Origin: Clostridia bacterium
GTDB taxonomy: Bacteria; Bacillota; Clostridia; UMGS1810
Reading direction: 5' to 3'
Assembly (NCBI GenBank): GCA_017436905.1
Contig: JAFSCF010000015.1
Coordinates: forward strand, 1-48,404
DNA: 48,404 bases
Shown: piece by piece, positions 40,775 to 48,404 of the stretch
Layout of the letters: every line of letters begins with the position of its first letter
Numbering within the stretch: position 1 is the stretch's first letter
Program-made: the position numbers and the translations under genes
The notes under the pieces: model-generated
The model's input: the letters and a program-made list of their open reading frames with translations, nothing else
What the model was told of the DNA's origin: nothing
Databases searched by the model: none

Positions 40775-41506
40775 ATGGCTGAATTTGGCAAAAATATTTT
40801 ATATTTTGATTGTGTTACGTCTACTTTTGATGAACTTACAAAGTATCCGCCCGAAAACGGGCTTGTTGTTGTGGCGGATAGACAGACGGGCGGTATAGGA
40901 CGCAAAGGACGTGCGTGGGTATCGGATATGGGCGGAGCGTACTTTTCTTTTTATATTCTGCCCGACGATAAAACTGAAAATATACCCTTTCTTGCGATTG
41001 TCTGTGCGCTGGCTGCGTATAATACAATCAGCCGTTATACAACTTGTGCCATTAAATGGCCAAACGATATTGTTTCTGACGGCAAAAAGGTTTGCGGCAT
41101 ACTTACAAAATCGGCATTTAACGGTGATAGTTCTGTTTATGTTATGGCAGGCATTGGTATTAATGCAAATAATACTGACTTCGGCGAACTTGACTATAGA
41201 GCCACATCGCTTAAACTTCTTGCCGGTAAAGAGATTGACCGCAATAAACTTGTAGAAGAGTTTTTTGAAGAGTTTAATAAAATATATTTAAACCTATCCA
41301 ACGAAGAAATAATACGTCTTTATAAAAATGCGTGCGTTACACTGGGCAGTCATGTGGCGGTGCATTATAATACCGACGGCACAGTATTTGAAGGCAAATG
41401 TATTGACGTGCGTACAGACGGTTCTGTTGATATAAAAACAGAGAACGGAATTATAAATGTAAATGCAGGCGAAGTATCTGTACGTGGTATATACGGATAT
41501 GTATAA
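40775..41506 (+). CDS. birA: Biotin-[acetyl-CoA-carboxylase] ligase, HTH-less BirA
   Basis: This 243-residue ligase activates biotin with ATP and attaches it to carboxylase carrier domains. TGGIGRKGRAWVSDMGGAYFS in pieces (about 38-58) contains the GRxGR biotinyl-AMP loop, and IKWPNDI (about 92-98) is the catalytic lysine segment; AGIGINAN follows. The N-terminal helix-turn-helix of bifunctional BirA is missing, so it does not regulate. The ATG at 40775 is preferred to one six bases earlier because GAGGA then has proper spacing. Confidence 0.93.
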   Translation: MAEFGKNILYFDCVTSTFDELTKYPPENGLVVVADRQTGGIGRKGRAWVSDMGGAYFSFYILPDDKTENIPFLAIVCALAAYNTISRYTTCAIKWPNDIVSDGKKVCGILTKSAFNGDSSVYVMAGIGINANNTDFGELDYRATSLKLLAGKEIDRNKLVEEFFEEFNKIYLNLSNEEIIRLYKNACVTLGSHVAVHYNTDGTVFEGKCIDVRTDGSVDIKTENGIINVNAGEVSVRGIYGYV

Positions 41507-41518
41507 AAGGAGAATGAT

Positions 41519-42004
41519 ATGTATAAAGAAACTAACAGTAAAAGTGTGGGCGGTATAAGTATAATAATAGTTTTTGTTCTGCTTGTGGTGGCTTTGCGAA
41601 TTGTGCTTAGTATTCTGCCGGTGTTTCAACTTTTAAAGGATATAGCATATATGGCGGTACTGGTGGCTTTTGTGTTTATACTTATTAAACGCTATATGTG
41701 CACATACGAGTATGAACTTACCGAAGATGAATTAGTCATCACAACTCAACTTGGCGGCAGAGAAAGAGCACGTGCCCAAATCCCTTATATCGCTGTAGAG
41801 TGCTTTCTTCCTGCTGATGACGAAAAAATAAAATCGTACAACGCTCGTACACAGACCTTGTGTACACATACCGATAATAAATATGCTGTTGTTTTTAATG
41901 CAGCAGACGGTAAAGTGAAAGTTATATTTGCCCCGTCTGAAAAAATGATATCACTTATAGAAAATAAATTATATTCCGCTGCTCAAGGAGGATTAAAAAA
42001 TTGA
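41519..42004 (+). CDS. Membrane-anchored protein of unknown function, PH-like C-terminus
   Basis: This 161-residue protein has two membrane helices (about 12-32 and 40-58) followed by a cytosolic beta-rich domain (about 62-155) with the pattern YELTEDELVITTQLGGRERARAQIPYIAVE in pieces, which resembles bacterial PH/YdbS-like domains. I cannot assign a family. AAAGGAG precedes the ATG. Its last four bases (TTGA) overlap the TTG start of the FemAB gene, so it is translationally coupled to a cell-wall enzyme. Confidence 0.72.
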   Translation: MYKETNSKSVGGISIIIVFVLLVVALRIVLSILPVFQLLKDIAYMAVLVAFVFILIKRYMCTYEYELTEDELVITTQLGGRERARAQIPYIAVECFLPADDEKIKSYNARTQTLCTHTDNKYAVVFNAADGKVKVIFAPSEKMISLIENKLYSAAQGGLKN

Positions 42005-43056
42005 TTACTACAGTTAAAGACCAGAAAAAGTACGAGGAATTTATCACCAAACATTACAAGTCACACTTTATGCAAAGTCCCATGTGGGCAAATGTTAAAG
42101 ATAACTGGAAAAATGAAGTTATCGTAAGTGAGGACGAAAACGGAAACATCAAAGGAACTCTCAGCATTTTAATCCGTAAAGTACCGTTCTTTAAAAGCAC
42201 GCTTATGTATGCTCCGCGCGGCCCCGTGTGCGATATTGACGACGAGGAAACCATACGCGAACTTATCGAGGGTGCTAAGCAGAAAGCAAAAGAGTATAAA
42301 AGTTATGTACTTAAAATTGACCCTGATGTAGAGATTGAAAACGAAAAGTTTGTTGCTATGGCTAAAAAGATGGGATTTAAGTTTAAAAATGCATCTAAAA
42401 ATTTTGAGGGTATCCAGCCGAGGTTTGTATTCCGTCTTGATGTAAAAGATAAGACTGAGGAAGAACTTATGGATATCTTCCATACAAAAACAAGATATAA
42501 TATCCGCCTTGCTATGCGCAAAGGGGTAGAGGTTACAATCGGAACAAGGGAAGACCTTAAAACATTCCACGAAATAATGGTTGTTACCGGAACTCGTGAC
42601 GAGTTTGTTGTGCGTACATTGGAGTATTTTGAAAAGATGTACGACTGCATGGCACCTGAAAATTTGCGTTTGTACCTTGCTCATTACGACGGCAAAGTGG
42701 TTGCGGGCACGCTTGCAATACTTTACGGCAATAAGGTGTGGTATCTTTACGGCGCAAGTTCAAACGAATACAGAAATGTGATGCCCAATTACCTTTTGCA
42801 ACTTGAGATGATTAAATGGGCACTTGAAAATAATTGCGATATATATGACTTCCGTGGTATTTCCGGCGATATTGACGAGAGCAATCCGCTTTATGGTTTA
42901 TACAGATTTAAAAAAGGCTTTAACGGCAAGTTCACAGAGTTTGTGGGCGAGATGGACTTCGTATTCTCTCCGCTTATGTACTTTATGGTTGAACACGGTG
43001 AAAAGATTTACCGTGAATTGCGTAAGAAAATCTACCTTTTGAAAGGTCAAAAATAA
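42001..43056 (+). CDS. FemAB-family aminoacyltransferase (peptidoglycan bridge formation type)
   Basis: This 351-residue protein is made of two GNAT-like halves. SHFMQSPMWANVKDNW (about 20-35) opens the first; TRYNIRLAMRKGVEV (about 163-177) and ARL-like loop, and ASSNEYRNVMPNYLLQLEMIKWA in pieces, belong to the second; DFRGISGD is a further FemX/BacA-group landmark. Such enzymes transfer an amino acid from aminoacyl-tRNA to the peptide stem of lipid II. The start is TTG, with AAGGAGG nine bases upstream and overlap with the preceding stop; no better start exists before the conserved N-terminus. The amino acid donor is unknown. Confidence 0.9.
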   Translation: MITTVKDQKKYEEFITKHYKSHFMQSPMWANVKDNWKNEVIVSEDENGNIKGTLSILIRKVPFFKSTLMYAPRGPVCDIDDEETIRELIEGAKQKAKEYKSYVLKIDPDVEIENEKFVAMAKKMGFKFKNASKNFEGIQPRFVFRLDVKDKTEEELMDIFHTKTRYNIRLAMRKGVEVTIGTREDLKTFHEIMVVTGTRDEFVVRTLEYFEKMYDCMAPENLRLYLAHYDGKVVAGTLAILYGNKVWYLYGASSNEYRNVMPNYLLQLEMIKWALENNCDIYDFRGISGDIDESNPLYGLYRFKKGFNGKFTEFVGEMDFVFSPLMYFMVEHGEKIYRELRKKIYLLKGQK

Positions 43057-43057
43057 A

Positions 43058-44140
43058 ATGAAACAGTATGTGATAAATAAAGCCGATTTAACTCACAATA
43101 TCGGAATTATAAAAGATATGGCAGATTCAGCAAAGGTTATAGCCGTTTTAAAAGGCTCTGGCTACGGCCTTGGCATAGTAGAGTTTGCAGGCGTTTTAAA
43201 AGATAACGGTATAGACTTTTTTGCAGTGTCCGAGGTGGAAGAAGCAAAAACCCTGCGTGATGCAGGCTTTGATAATGACATTCTGCTTTTAACTGCAACT
43301 GCTGTGGAGGAAGAGATTAAAACCTGCCTTGACTTAGACGTTATTCTCTCTGCCGGTTCTGCCGATGCATTTGAAAAAATCTCTGCCCTTGCAGGTGAAA
43401 ATTCCGCACGTGTGCATCTTAAAATAGATACCGGCTTTGGAAGATTTGGTTTTTCGTGCGATGATATAGAGAATGCTGCAGAGTGTGTTAAAAAGTATGA
43501 AAATATAAATGTGGAGGGAGTATTTTCGCACTTTTCGTTTTCATTCTCCGACAAAAGAGCAGATGTTCAACTGCAGTACGACAGATTTTTAAATTGCATA
43601 GAAAAACTTGAAAACGATGGCATAACAAACCTTTTAAAACACATTTGTAATTCGTGTGCGTTTTTACAATATAAAGATATGCATTTAGACGCTGTTCGTG
43701 TAGGCTCTGCGTTTTTAGGCAGACTACCTTTGAATAACTGTTACGGACTTAAACGTATTGGTGCTATGCGCTCAAATGTTATAGAGGTTAAAACCTTACC
43801 GGCAGGCTACCACGTGGGCTATGCCAATACGTATACAACTAAAAAAGAAACGCAAATAGCCGTTGTGCCAATCGGTTATAAAGACGGTTATGGCGTGGAA
43901 AAAAGCCGTGATACTTTCAGGTTTATGGATATTCTTCGTTATATGTATAACGATTTCCGTACTCTTGGAAAGAAAAACACCGTAAGTATCTGCGGAAGAC
44001 CTTATCCGCTTATCGGTAGGATAAGTATGTACAATATAATTGTTGATGTTACGGGTGCTGATGTTAAAGTAGGGGATATTGTTGAAACAAATGCAAATCC
44101 AATACTTGTAAGCAAAGATGTACAAAGAGTTTACGAATAA
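43058..44140 (+). CDS. Alanine racemase-like protein (fold type III PLP), divergent
   Basis: This 360-residue protein has the alanine racemase layout but with altered motifs. The PLP lysine lies in VLKGSGYGLG (Lys32; KANAYGHG in most Alr). KIDTGFGRFGF, VGYANTYTTKKE with the catalytic-base tyrosine, VPIGYKDGYG and GRISMYNIIVDVT are recognisable, yet each differs from the standard VGYGRTY, PIGYADG and GRVCMDQ forms; Tyr replaces the usual Asp after Met. It lies one base after the FemAB gene and 19 bases before a decarboxylase. It may be the housekeeping racemase, or may act on another amino acid used by its neighbours. PLP-enzyme identity is certain, the substrate is not. Confidence 0.85.
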   Translation: MKQYVINKADLTHNIGIIKDMADSAKVIAVLKGSGYGLGIVEFAGVLKDNGIDFFAVSEVEEAKTLRDAGFDNDILLLTATAVEEEIKTCLDLDVILSAGSADAFEKISALAGENSARVHLKIDTGFGRFGFSCDDIENAAECVKKYENINVEGVFSHFSFSFSDKRADVQLQYDRFLNCIEKLENDGITNLLKHICNSCAFLQYKDMHLDAVRVGSAFLGRLPLNNCYGLKRIGAMRSNVIEVKTLPAGYHVGYANTYTTKKETQIAVVPIGYKDGYGVEKSRDTFRFMDILRYMYNDFRTLGKKNTVSICGRPYPLIGRISMYNIIVDVTGADVKVGDIVETNANPILVSKDVQRVYE

Positions 44141-44159
44141 TAATTGAAAGGTGATTGCT

Positions 44160-45566
44160 ATGTCTTTACCGATTAACGAAGGTATATCAAAATATATATC
44201 AAAAGGCAGAATTTCGTTTTCTATGCCGGGGCATAAAGGCAACGGTGTTATAGACGGCAAAAACCTTTTTAAATTTGACGTTACCGAACTTGACGATACT
44301 GATAATCTTTTGTCGCCCCAAAGTTATATTAAAGAAAGTCAGAATAAACTTTGCAATGTTTACGGAACTGTAAGTTCGCATTATCTGCTCGGCGGCTCTA
44401 CAAGCGGTATATATTCCATGATTTCGCTTGTTGCCTGCGAGGGTGATAAAATTATTGTGGATAGATTTTGCCATAAGTCTGTTATAAATGCAATAATACT
44501 GCGTGGTGCAGTACCTGTGTATATAATGCCTGAATATAACTATCAGTTCGGCTTTACGGGCGGTATTTTGTCCGCTGAGGTTGAAAGCGCAGCAGAATCC
44601 AATCCTGATGCAAAGGCGGTTATTATAACATCGCCTACATATTACGGTACGGCAAGCGATATTGTATCTATTGCCAAAACTGTGCATAAAGCAGGTATGC
44701 TTCTGCTTGTTGACGAGGCTCATGGTGCGCATTTTCATATTGCAGATGATTTTCCCGATAGTGCTGTTAAGTGCGGTGCGGATATGTGCGTGCAGAGCGT
44801 ACACAAAACTATGGGCGCTTTCTCAGGAGGTGCACTTTTGCATATTAATACGGATAAGTTCGCTTCGTGGCAGATAGAAGAAGTGCTATCTATGTATCAC
44901 ACTTCAAGCCCGTCGTATGCGGCTCTGTGCGTTTTAGAGGCGGCGGTTTTAAACTTTGCAGAACTCAAAAAGAGGTATATTCCTATATTGCGTGAAATTG
45001 ATAAATGCCGTGCATTGGTTAATGCTGAGGCAAAGGCATACTGGGTTGGTGAAGAACTCCTTGGCGGCTGTGCAATACATAGTATGGATAAAACCAGAAT
45101 AGTCATAAATTTTTCAAAACTTCCCATAACGGGTTATGCTGTTGCAGACATTTTGCGAAAGAAATATAAAATTGAGGTTGAAATGGCAGACGAACGCAAT
45201 ATTGTGTGCATTGCAACTGCGTATAACAGTACATCTGATATTAAAGCACTTGCTAAAGCAGTTCTTGCAATAACTAAAAAAATGCCCATCAAAACGAATA
45301 AAACAGACGATTTTAAATTGTGTTCACCACGCATTGTAACCAATCCGCGCAAAGCATGTTTGTCGCCGTGTGAAACTGTTGATATGGCAGATGCCGTCGG
45401 CAGGATTGCCCGTACAATAGTGTGTAAATATCCACCGGGAGTACCGCTTTTAGTTCCCGGTGAGGAAATCTGCACAGACCATATCAGACTTATTACAGAT
45501 ACTCTTGATATGGGTGGTACTATAACAGGTATAGAAGATAACTACAGTATAAATGTTCTTAAATAA
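44160..45566 (+). CDS. Orn/Lys/Arg decarboxylase family protein (fold type I)
   Basis: This 468-residue enzyme belongs to the SpeA/YaaO group that removes the carboxylate of a basic amino acid to give agmatine, cadaverine or putrescine. MPGHKGNG (22-29), YGTVSSHYLLGGSTSGI in pieces (about 68-84), DEAHG (185-189) and the PLP lysine in SVHKTMGAFSGG (Lys216) are diagnostic. The C-terminal domain ends PPGVPLLVPGE, as usual. The N-terminal response-regulator-like wing of inducible LdcI/AdiA is absent. The ATG at 44160 follows AAGGTGA; the GTG nine bases earlier lies within it. Last gene of the operon; no terminator is obvious. Confidence 0.92.
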   Translation: MSLPINEGISKYISKGRISFSMPGHKGNGVIDGKNLFKFDVTELDDTDNLLSPQSYIKESQNKLCNVYGTVSSHYLLGGSTSGIYSMISLVACEGDKIIVDRFCHKSVINAIILRGAVPVYIMPEYNYQFGFTGGILSAEVESAAESNPDAKAVIITSPTYYGTASDIVSIAKTVHKAGMLLLVDEAHGAHFHIADDFPDSAVKCGADMCVQSVHKTMGAFSGGALLHINTDKFASWQIEEVLSMYHTSSPSYAALCVLEAAVLNFAELKKRYIPILREIDKCRALVNAEAKAYWVGEELLGGCAIHSMDKTRIVINFSKLPITGYAVADILRKKYKIEVEMADERNIVCIATAYNSTSDIKALAKAVLAITKKMPIKTNKTDDFKLCSPRIVTNPRKACLSPCETVDMADAVGRIARTIVCKYPPGVPLLVPGEEICTDHIRLITDTLDMGGTITGIEDNYSINVLK

Positions 45567-45590
45567 TTTCAAAAAAATTGAAAAAAACTA

Positions 45591-45619
45591 TAGACATATT
45601 AAAAAAAACGTGATATAAT
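45591..45619 (+). promoter_or_regulatory. sigma-A promoter of tRNA-Thr
   Basis: TAGACA (45591-45596), 17 bases, TATAAT (45614-45619). Confidence 0.75.
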
Positions 45620-45660
45620 GTATTCCGTTGGTCGCTCTTTTGGTAAAAAGGAGCGCTGAT

Positions 45661-45733
45661 GCTGATGTAGCTCAGTAGGTAGAGCACTACATTGGTAGTG
45701 TAGAGGTCACCGGTTCGATTCCGGTCATCAGCT
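45661..45733 (+). tRNA. tRNA-Thr (anticodon GGT)
   Basis: This 73-base tRNA has acceptor GCTGATG/CATCAGC, D-arm GCTC/GAGC, anticodon stem CTACA/TGTAG around TTGGTAG giving GGT, and T-arm ACCGG-TTCGATT-CCGGT, with discriminator T and no encoded CCA. A direct repeat GCTGAT just before position 45661 blurs the 5' edge, resolved by the seven-pair acceptor stem. Confidence 0.94.
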
Positions 45734-45736
45734 TTC

Positions 45737-45764
45737 AAAAAGCACTCGACAGAGTGCTTTTTTT
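45737..45764 (+). terminator. terminator of tRNA-Thr
   Basis: AAAAAGCACTC, loop GACA, GAGTGCTTTTT with further T residues. Confidence 0.92.
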
Positions 45765-45777
45765 GTTCCCTAAACCC

Positions 45778-45806
45778 TTGCAAACACAAATAATGTGTGG
45801 TATAAT
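45778..45806 (+). promoter_or_regulatory. sigma-A promoter of the DUF5711-cvpA-corA genes
   Basis: TTGCAA (45778-45783), 17 bases, TATAAT (45801-45806). Confidence 0.85.
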
Positions 45807-45841
45807 ACTTATGTATATTGTGACCTTTGGGAGGGATACCC

Positions 45842-47011
45842 TTGAGTGATAAAAAAACAATTGATAAATCTAAAATAGAAGAGCGAAAGAAAAAACGCCA
45901 CGCGAAAAAGAACAGATTTTTAATTATAGTTATACTTCTTTTAGTTGTATCTACTGCTTTTACTCTTTATATGAATATAGACAATCCGCTTTTGCACAAT
46001 GCATTTTCGGGTGTTGGTATAGACCTTGCAAATGAAACAGTTATAGAATTTGAAAAGACTGAAGATTACGCACTACAAGGTTTAAACGGCAATGCCATTG
46101 TTGCCCGCAACACCACCGTTTCGTGTGTTGATAGCAATATGAACAACATCTGGACAATCAACCAAAACAATGCTGCACCCGTTATTAAAAACGGCGGAAA
46201 ATATGTTTTAACATATAGTTTTGACGTTCCCGGTGCCATGCTTACAAAAGGCGGCGATTCAGTAGAGTTTGCAACCGAAAATAACATCATCGGCGGTAGC
46301 GTTAACAAAAACGGATACTGTGCACTTATCACCCGCGAAAAAGGCTATAAAGCGCAGATTGTGGTATATTCGCCTGAGGGTGAGATACTTTATAAATGGC
46401 ACAGTGCAGATAATTATATAATAGACGCAGCTATCTCGTACGATAACCGTACTTTAGCGGTTGCTACGGCAGATTTTTCTAAAAACACTGCATCGGGCGG
46501 ACTTATGCTTTTTAATTTTTCGCAGGAAAAACCGTTTGCAGGTCAGGTTTTAGAGAATAACATTATAATGCAGATTAAATTTATCGGAAAAGATTCTCTG
46601 CTTGTTGTGGGGGATATTGGTGCCGCTGTATTTAATAGCCTTGGCGAGAAAAAGGCAGAGTATTCATATTCAGGTAAAAGCCTTACAAATTATGATATAG
46701 GTGATGATAACAGCCTTGTGCTTGCTCTTAATGAGAGTGACTCGGTTTTAAACGATACCGAAATCAAGATTATGGGAAGCAATCTTAAAGAAAAAGGCAC
46801 ATATATGGCAAGCGGTGCCGTTAGTTGCCTGGATGCTTCAGACGGTAAAGTTTTAGTTGTATCCGACAGAAAACTTGCGCTTGTAAGCAAACGTGGAAAC
46901 GAACTTGCAAAACTTGATGTTAACAAAGATATTAAAAACGCTGTGCTTATGAATAACGGCGATGTTCTTATTGCTTCAGGAAATAGTGCAGAAATAGTTA
47001 ATTTGCAGTAA
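45842..47011 (+). CDS. Membrane-anchored beta-propeller-like protein (DUF5711-like)
   Basis: This 389-residue protein has a very basic N-terminal tail (EERKKKRHAKKNR), one membrane helix (about 27-47), and a long extracytoplasmic domain of repeated beta-strand pairs such as YALQGLNGNAIVARN, KNGYCALITREKGYKAQIVV in pieces, YSPEGEILYKW and DGKVLVVSDRKLALVSKRGNE in pieces, resembling a PQQ/WD-type propeller. This matches the DUF5711 architecture often found beside cvpA in Clostridia; the name is from memory. The start is TTG at 45842, six bases after GGGAGGG. Function unknown. Confidence 0.8.
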   Translation: MSDKKTIDKSKIEERKKKRHAKKNRFLIIVILLLVVSTAFTLYMNIDNPLLHNAFSGVGIDLANETVIEFEKTEDYALQGLNGNAIVARNTTVSCVDSNMNNIWTINQNNAAPVIKNGGKYVLTYSFDVPGAMLTKGGDSVEFATENNIIGGSVNKNGYCALITREKGYKAQIVVYSPEGEILYKWHSADNYIIDAAISYDNRTLAVATADFSKNTASGGLMLFNFSQEKPFAGQVLENNIIMQIKFIGKDSLLVVGDIGAAVFNSLGEKKAEYSYSGKSLTNYDIGDDNSLVLALNESDSVLNDTEIKIMGSNLKEKGTYMASGAVSCLDASDGKVLVVSDRKLALVSKRGNELAKLDVNKDIKNAVLMNNGDVLIASGNSAEIVNLQ

Positions 47012-47046
47012 CTTTCTGAATATACATTAAAAGGGAGGAGATATAA

Positions 47047-47661
47047 ATGATACTTGATATAGTATTGTTAGCAGTGATGGTCGTTTGCGCTTATTTTGGA
47101 TTTAAGCGTGGTTTTGTCCGATCACTTTGCAATATGTGCTCTCTTTTGATTTCTATAATAGTGGCTTTTTTGTCGTACAGTAAAATTACCGAGTTTATTA
47201 CAAACTCGCCCATTGGTAAGTTTATATCTGAAAAATTATCTGCTTCAATGGGCTCATCTGCGGTAGACCTTTCGTCTGTGCCGGAATTTTTAAGAAAACC
47301 TTTGGAGGCAGGAGTAGAGTCTGCCGCCGACGCTATGGCGAATAATCTTGCAACGGTAATTATAGGTGTTATATCGGTTATAATTACTGTTGTAGTTGTA
47401 AAACTGCTTATAAAATTTTTGTTCAAAGTACTTAATGTTTTTGCAAAACTCCCCGTGCTTAAACAGTGTAACCGATTAATCGGCGGATTGTTTGGTGCTG
47501 TAAGCGGAATGTTCTGGGTGTGCATTGTAGTGCTTGCCCTTACATATGTATCACTTATCCCTTCTGCAGAGTTCCTGCATGAGATTATGGACACTTCCTA
47601 TGTCGTCAGTATGGTTGCCGAGAATAGTTTTCTGCTCGGCTTTTTCCCTGATGCAAAATAA
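47047..47661 (+). CDS. CvpA family membrane protein
   Basis: This 204-residue protein has four membrane helices (about 2-20, 24-46, 98-122, 144-170). The opening ILDIVLLAVMVVCAYFGFKRGFVRSL in pieces, with FGFKRGFVRS, is the CvpA signature. The family was named for colicin V production and is linked with cell-envelope integrity; the exact role is unknown. GGGAGGAG precedes the ATG; it follows the preceding gene by 35 bases on the same transcript. Confidence 0.9.
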   Translation: MILDIVLLAVMVVCAYFGFKRGFVRSLCNMCSLLISIIVAFLSYSKITEFITNSPIGKFISEKLSASMGSSAVDLSSVPEFLRKPLEAGVESAADAMANNLATVIIGVISVIITVVVVKLLIKFLFKVLNVFAKLPVLKQCNRLIGGLFGAVSGMFWVCIVVLALTYVSLIPSAEFLHEIMDTSYVVSMVAENSFLLGFFPDAK

Positions 47662-47686
47662 TATTATAGGAAAGTCGGTGTAACAA

Positions 47687-48404
47687 ATGATAAACATATA
47701 CAAAACGATTAATGGTGTTATAAAAGCCGTTGACAATATAGAAAAAGACTGCTGGATTAATATGATAGACCCACAAGAGGACGAACTTAAATTTGTTTCG
47801 TCTACATTGGGTATAGAGATGGATTTTCTGCGTGCGGCGCTGGATGATGAGGAAAGTTCGCATATTGATATAGAAGAAGAACAGATACTTACAATTATAG
47901 ATATTCCGCTTGCTACAGAAGATAACGGTGCTATTATATATTCCACAATGCCGCTTGGTATTATATATGCCAAAGACAATATAATAACTGTTTGCCTTAA
48001 AGAAAACTCCATTTTAGCAGAATTTGCCCAAGGTAGAATGAAAGGTGTATACACCAATATGAAAGCACGTTTCATTTTCCAGATCCTCTATAAGGTGTCT
48101 GTAAGATATCTGCAGTACCTTAAACAGATTGATAAAATATCTAAAGATATGGAAAAGCAACTTCACAAATCAATGAAAAACCAGAAACTTTTCCAACTTC
48201 TTGATCTGGAAAAAAGTTTGGTTTACTTTTCCACATCATTAAAGGCCAACGAGGCTACTATCAAAAAACTTTCACGCGGAAGAATAATCAAACTTTATGA
48301 AGAAGACGAAGACCTGCTTGAAGACGTACTCATAGAGGTTAGCCAGGCTATAGAGATGTGTAATATCTATTCGACTATCCTTTCAAGTACAATGGACGCA
48401 TTTG
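47687..48404 (+). CDS. CorA-like divalent cation transporter, cut by window end
   Basis: The first 239 codons are present, starting MINIYKTINGVIKAVDNIE after GGTG. The N-terminal alpha/beta domain with WINMIDPQEDELKFVSSTLG in pieces and FLRAALDDEESSHIDIEE in pieces, and the long helix beginning ILYKVSVRYLQYL, are typical of the short CorA group. The C-terminal pore helices with the GMN motif lie beyond the window. It would carry Mg2+ or related ions. Probably cotranscribed with cvpA. Confidence 0.88.
   Translation, partial: MINIYKTINGVIKAVDNIEKDCWINMIDPQEDELKFVSSTLGIEMDFLRAALDDEESSHIDIEEEQILTIIDIPLATEDNGAIIYSTMPLGIIYAKDNIITVCLKENSILAEFAQGRMKGVYTNMKARFIFQILYKVSVRYLQYLKQIDKISKDMEKQLHKSMKNQKLFQLLDLEKSLVYFSTSLKANEATIKKLSRGRIIKLYEEDEDLLEDVLIEVSQAIEMCNIYSTILSSTMDAF

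Noticed and set aside
44199..44804. 201-codon minus-strand frame inside the decarboxylase gene
   Set aside because: The sense strand encodes all the catalytic motifs; the antisense product is Cys/His/Arg-rich noise.
1..48404. CRISPR arrays, insertion sequences, prophage genes, rRNA
   Set aside because: No regularly spaced repeats, transposase or integrase motifs, phage structural genes or rRNA segments were found on either strand.

Overview
The window looks like a chromosomal segment from an anaerobic, spore-forming member of the Clostridia (Bacillota), probably gut-associated. It is AT-rich (GC judged by eye to be in the upper 30s per cent), has strong AGGAGG ribosome binding sites, sigma-A promoters with 17-base spacers, and many rho-independent terminators shared by converging genes. 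Specific markers are the six-cysteine SCIFF peptide with its radical SAM maturase, dipicolinate synthase dpaA/dpaB behind a sigma-K-like promoter, an EtfAB-linked lactate dehydrogenase, and long-form HPF. No transposase, prophage, CRISPR array or rRNA operon is visible.

Layout. 1-3.2 kb: the edge of a divergent gene that resembles a flagellin lysine N-methylase, then a YtrA-type GntR regulator with an ABC ATPase and a large permease. 3.2-4.9 kb: an NhaC-type antiporter on the minus strand. 5.0-10.4 kb: a six-gene surface-glycan operon (DegT aminotransferase, initiating sugar-phosphate transferase, GT2, LicD, TagD-type cytidylyltransferase, GT4), with its middle genes more AT-rich than the flanks. 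10.4-13.5 kb: a DtxR-family regulator divergent from feoA-feoB and a FeoB-associated Cys-rich membrane peptide; three TTAG-N6-CTAA sites lie in this region. 13.5-18.2 kb: an Asn-rich micro-ORF, a polytopic membrane protein, Lrp regulator, aminotransferase, TrmL and DegV. 18.2-24.4 kb: hpf and an orphan class I fumarase alpha subunit (minus), then phosphosugar mutase, rpmE, typA and ung. 24.4-29.2 kb: a secreted M6 metalloprotease, a decayed short reading frame, and yajC, a small membrane protein, scfA and scfB. 29.2-31.3 kb: ppa (minus) and dpaA-dpaB. 31.3-35.7 kb: a minus-strand operon of aminotransferase, trpS, tagO-like and mnaA/wecB genes. 35.8-36.7 kb: tRNA-Ser(GGA) followed by a duplicated tRNA-end/terminator module and a small membrane protein. 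36.7-40.1 kb: lctB-lctC-lctD type lactate dehydrogenase (minus). 40.2-45.6 kb: a six-gene run of phosphodiesterase, BirA, a membrane protein, a FemAB aminoacyltransferase, a divergent alanine-racemase-like protein and an Orn/Lys/Arg decarboxylase. 45.6-48.4 kb: tRNA-Thr(GGT), a DUF5711-like protein, CvpA and a CorA-like transporter cut by the window end.

How the parts may work together. TagO and MnaA at 31-33 kb and the TagD/LicD pair at 8-9 kb suggest that this cell builds a secondary cell-wall or surface polymer carrying phospho-alcohol groups, although the two loci are 20 kb apart and the usual TagB/TagF polymerase genes are absent. Iron uptake appears to be switched by an iron-type DtxR repressor. 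The 40-45 kb run puts a cell-wall aminoacyltransferase next to a racemase-like enzyme and an amino-acid decarboxylase, and is my best candidate for an under-described pathway (amino acid or polyamine decoration of the wall); this is inference from gene order. The other system worth attention is the duplicated module behind tRNA-Ser. Starts were moved from the longest possible frame whenever a better ribosome binding site or family alignment supported it.
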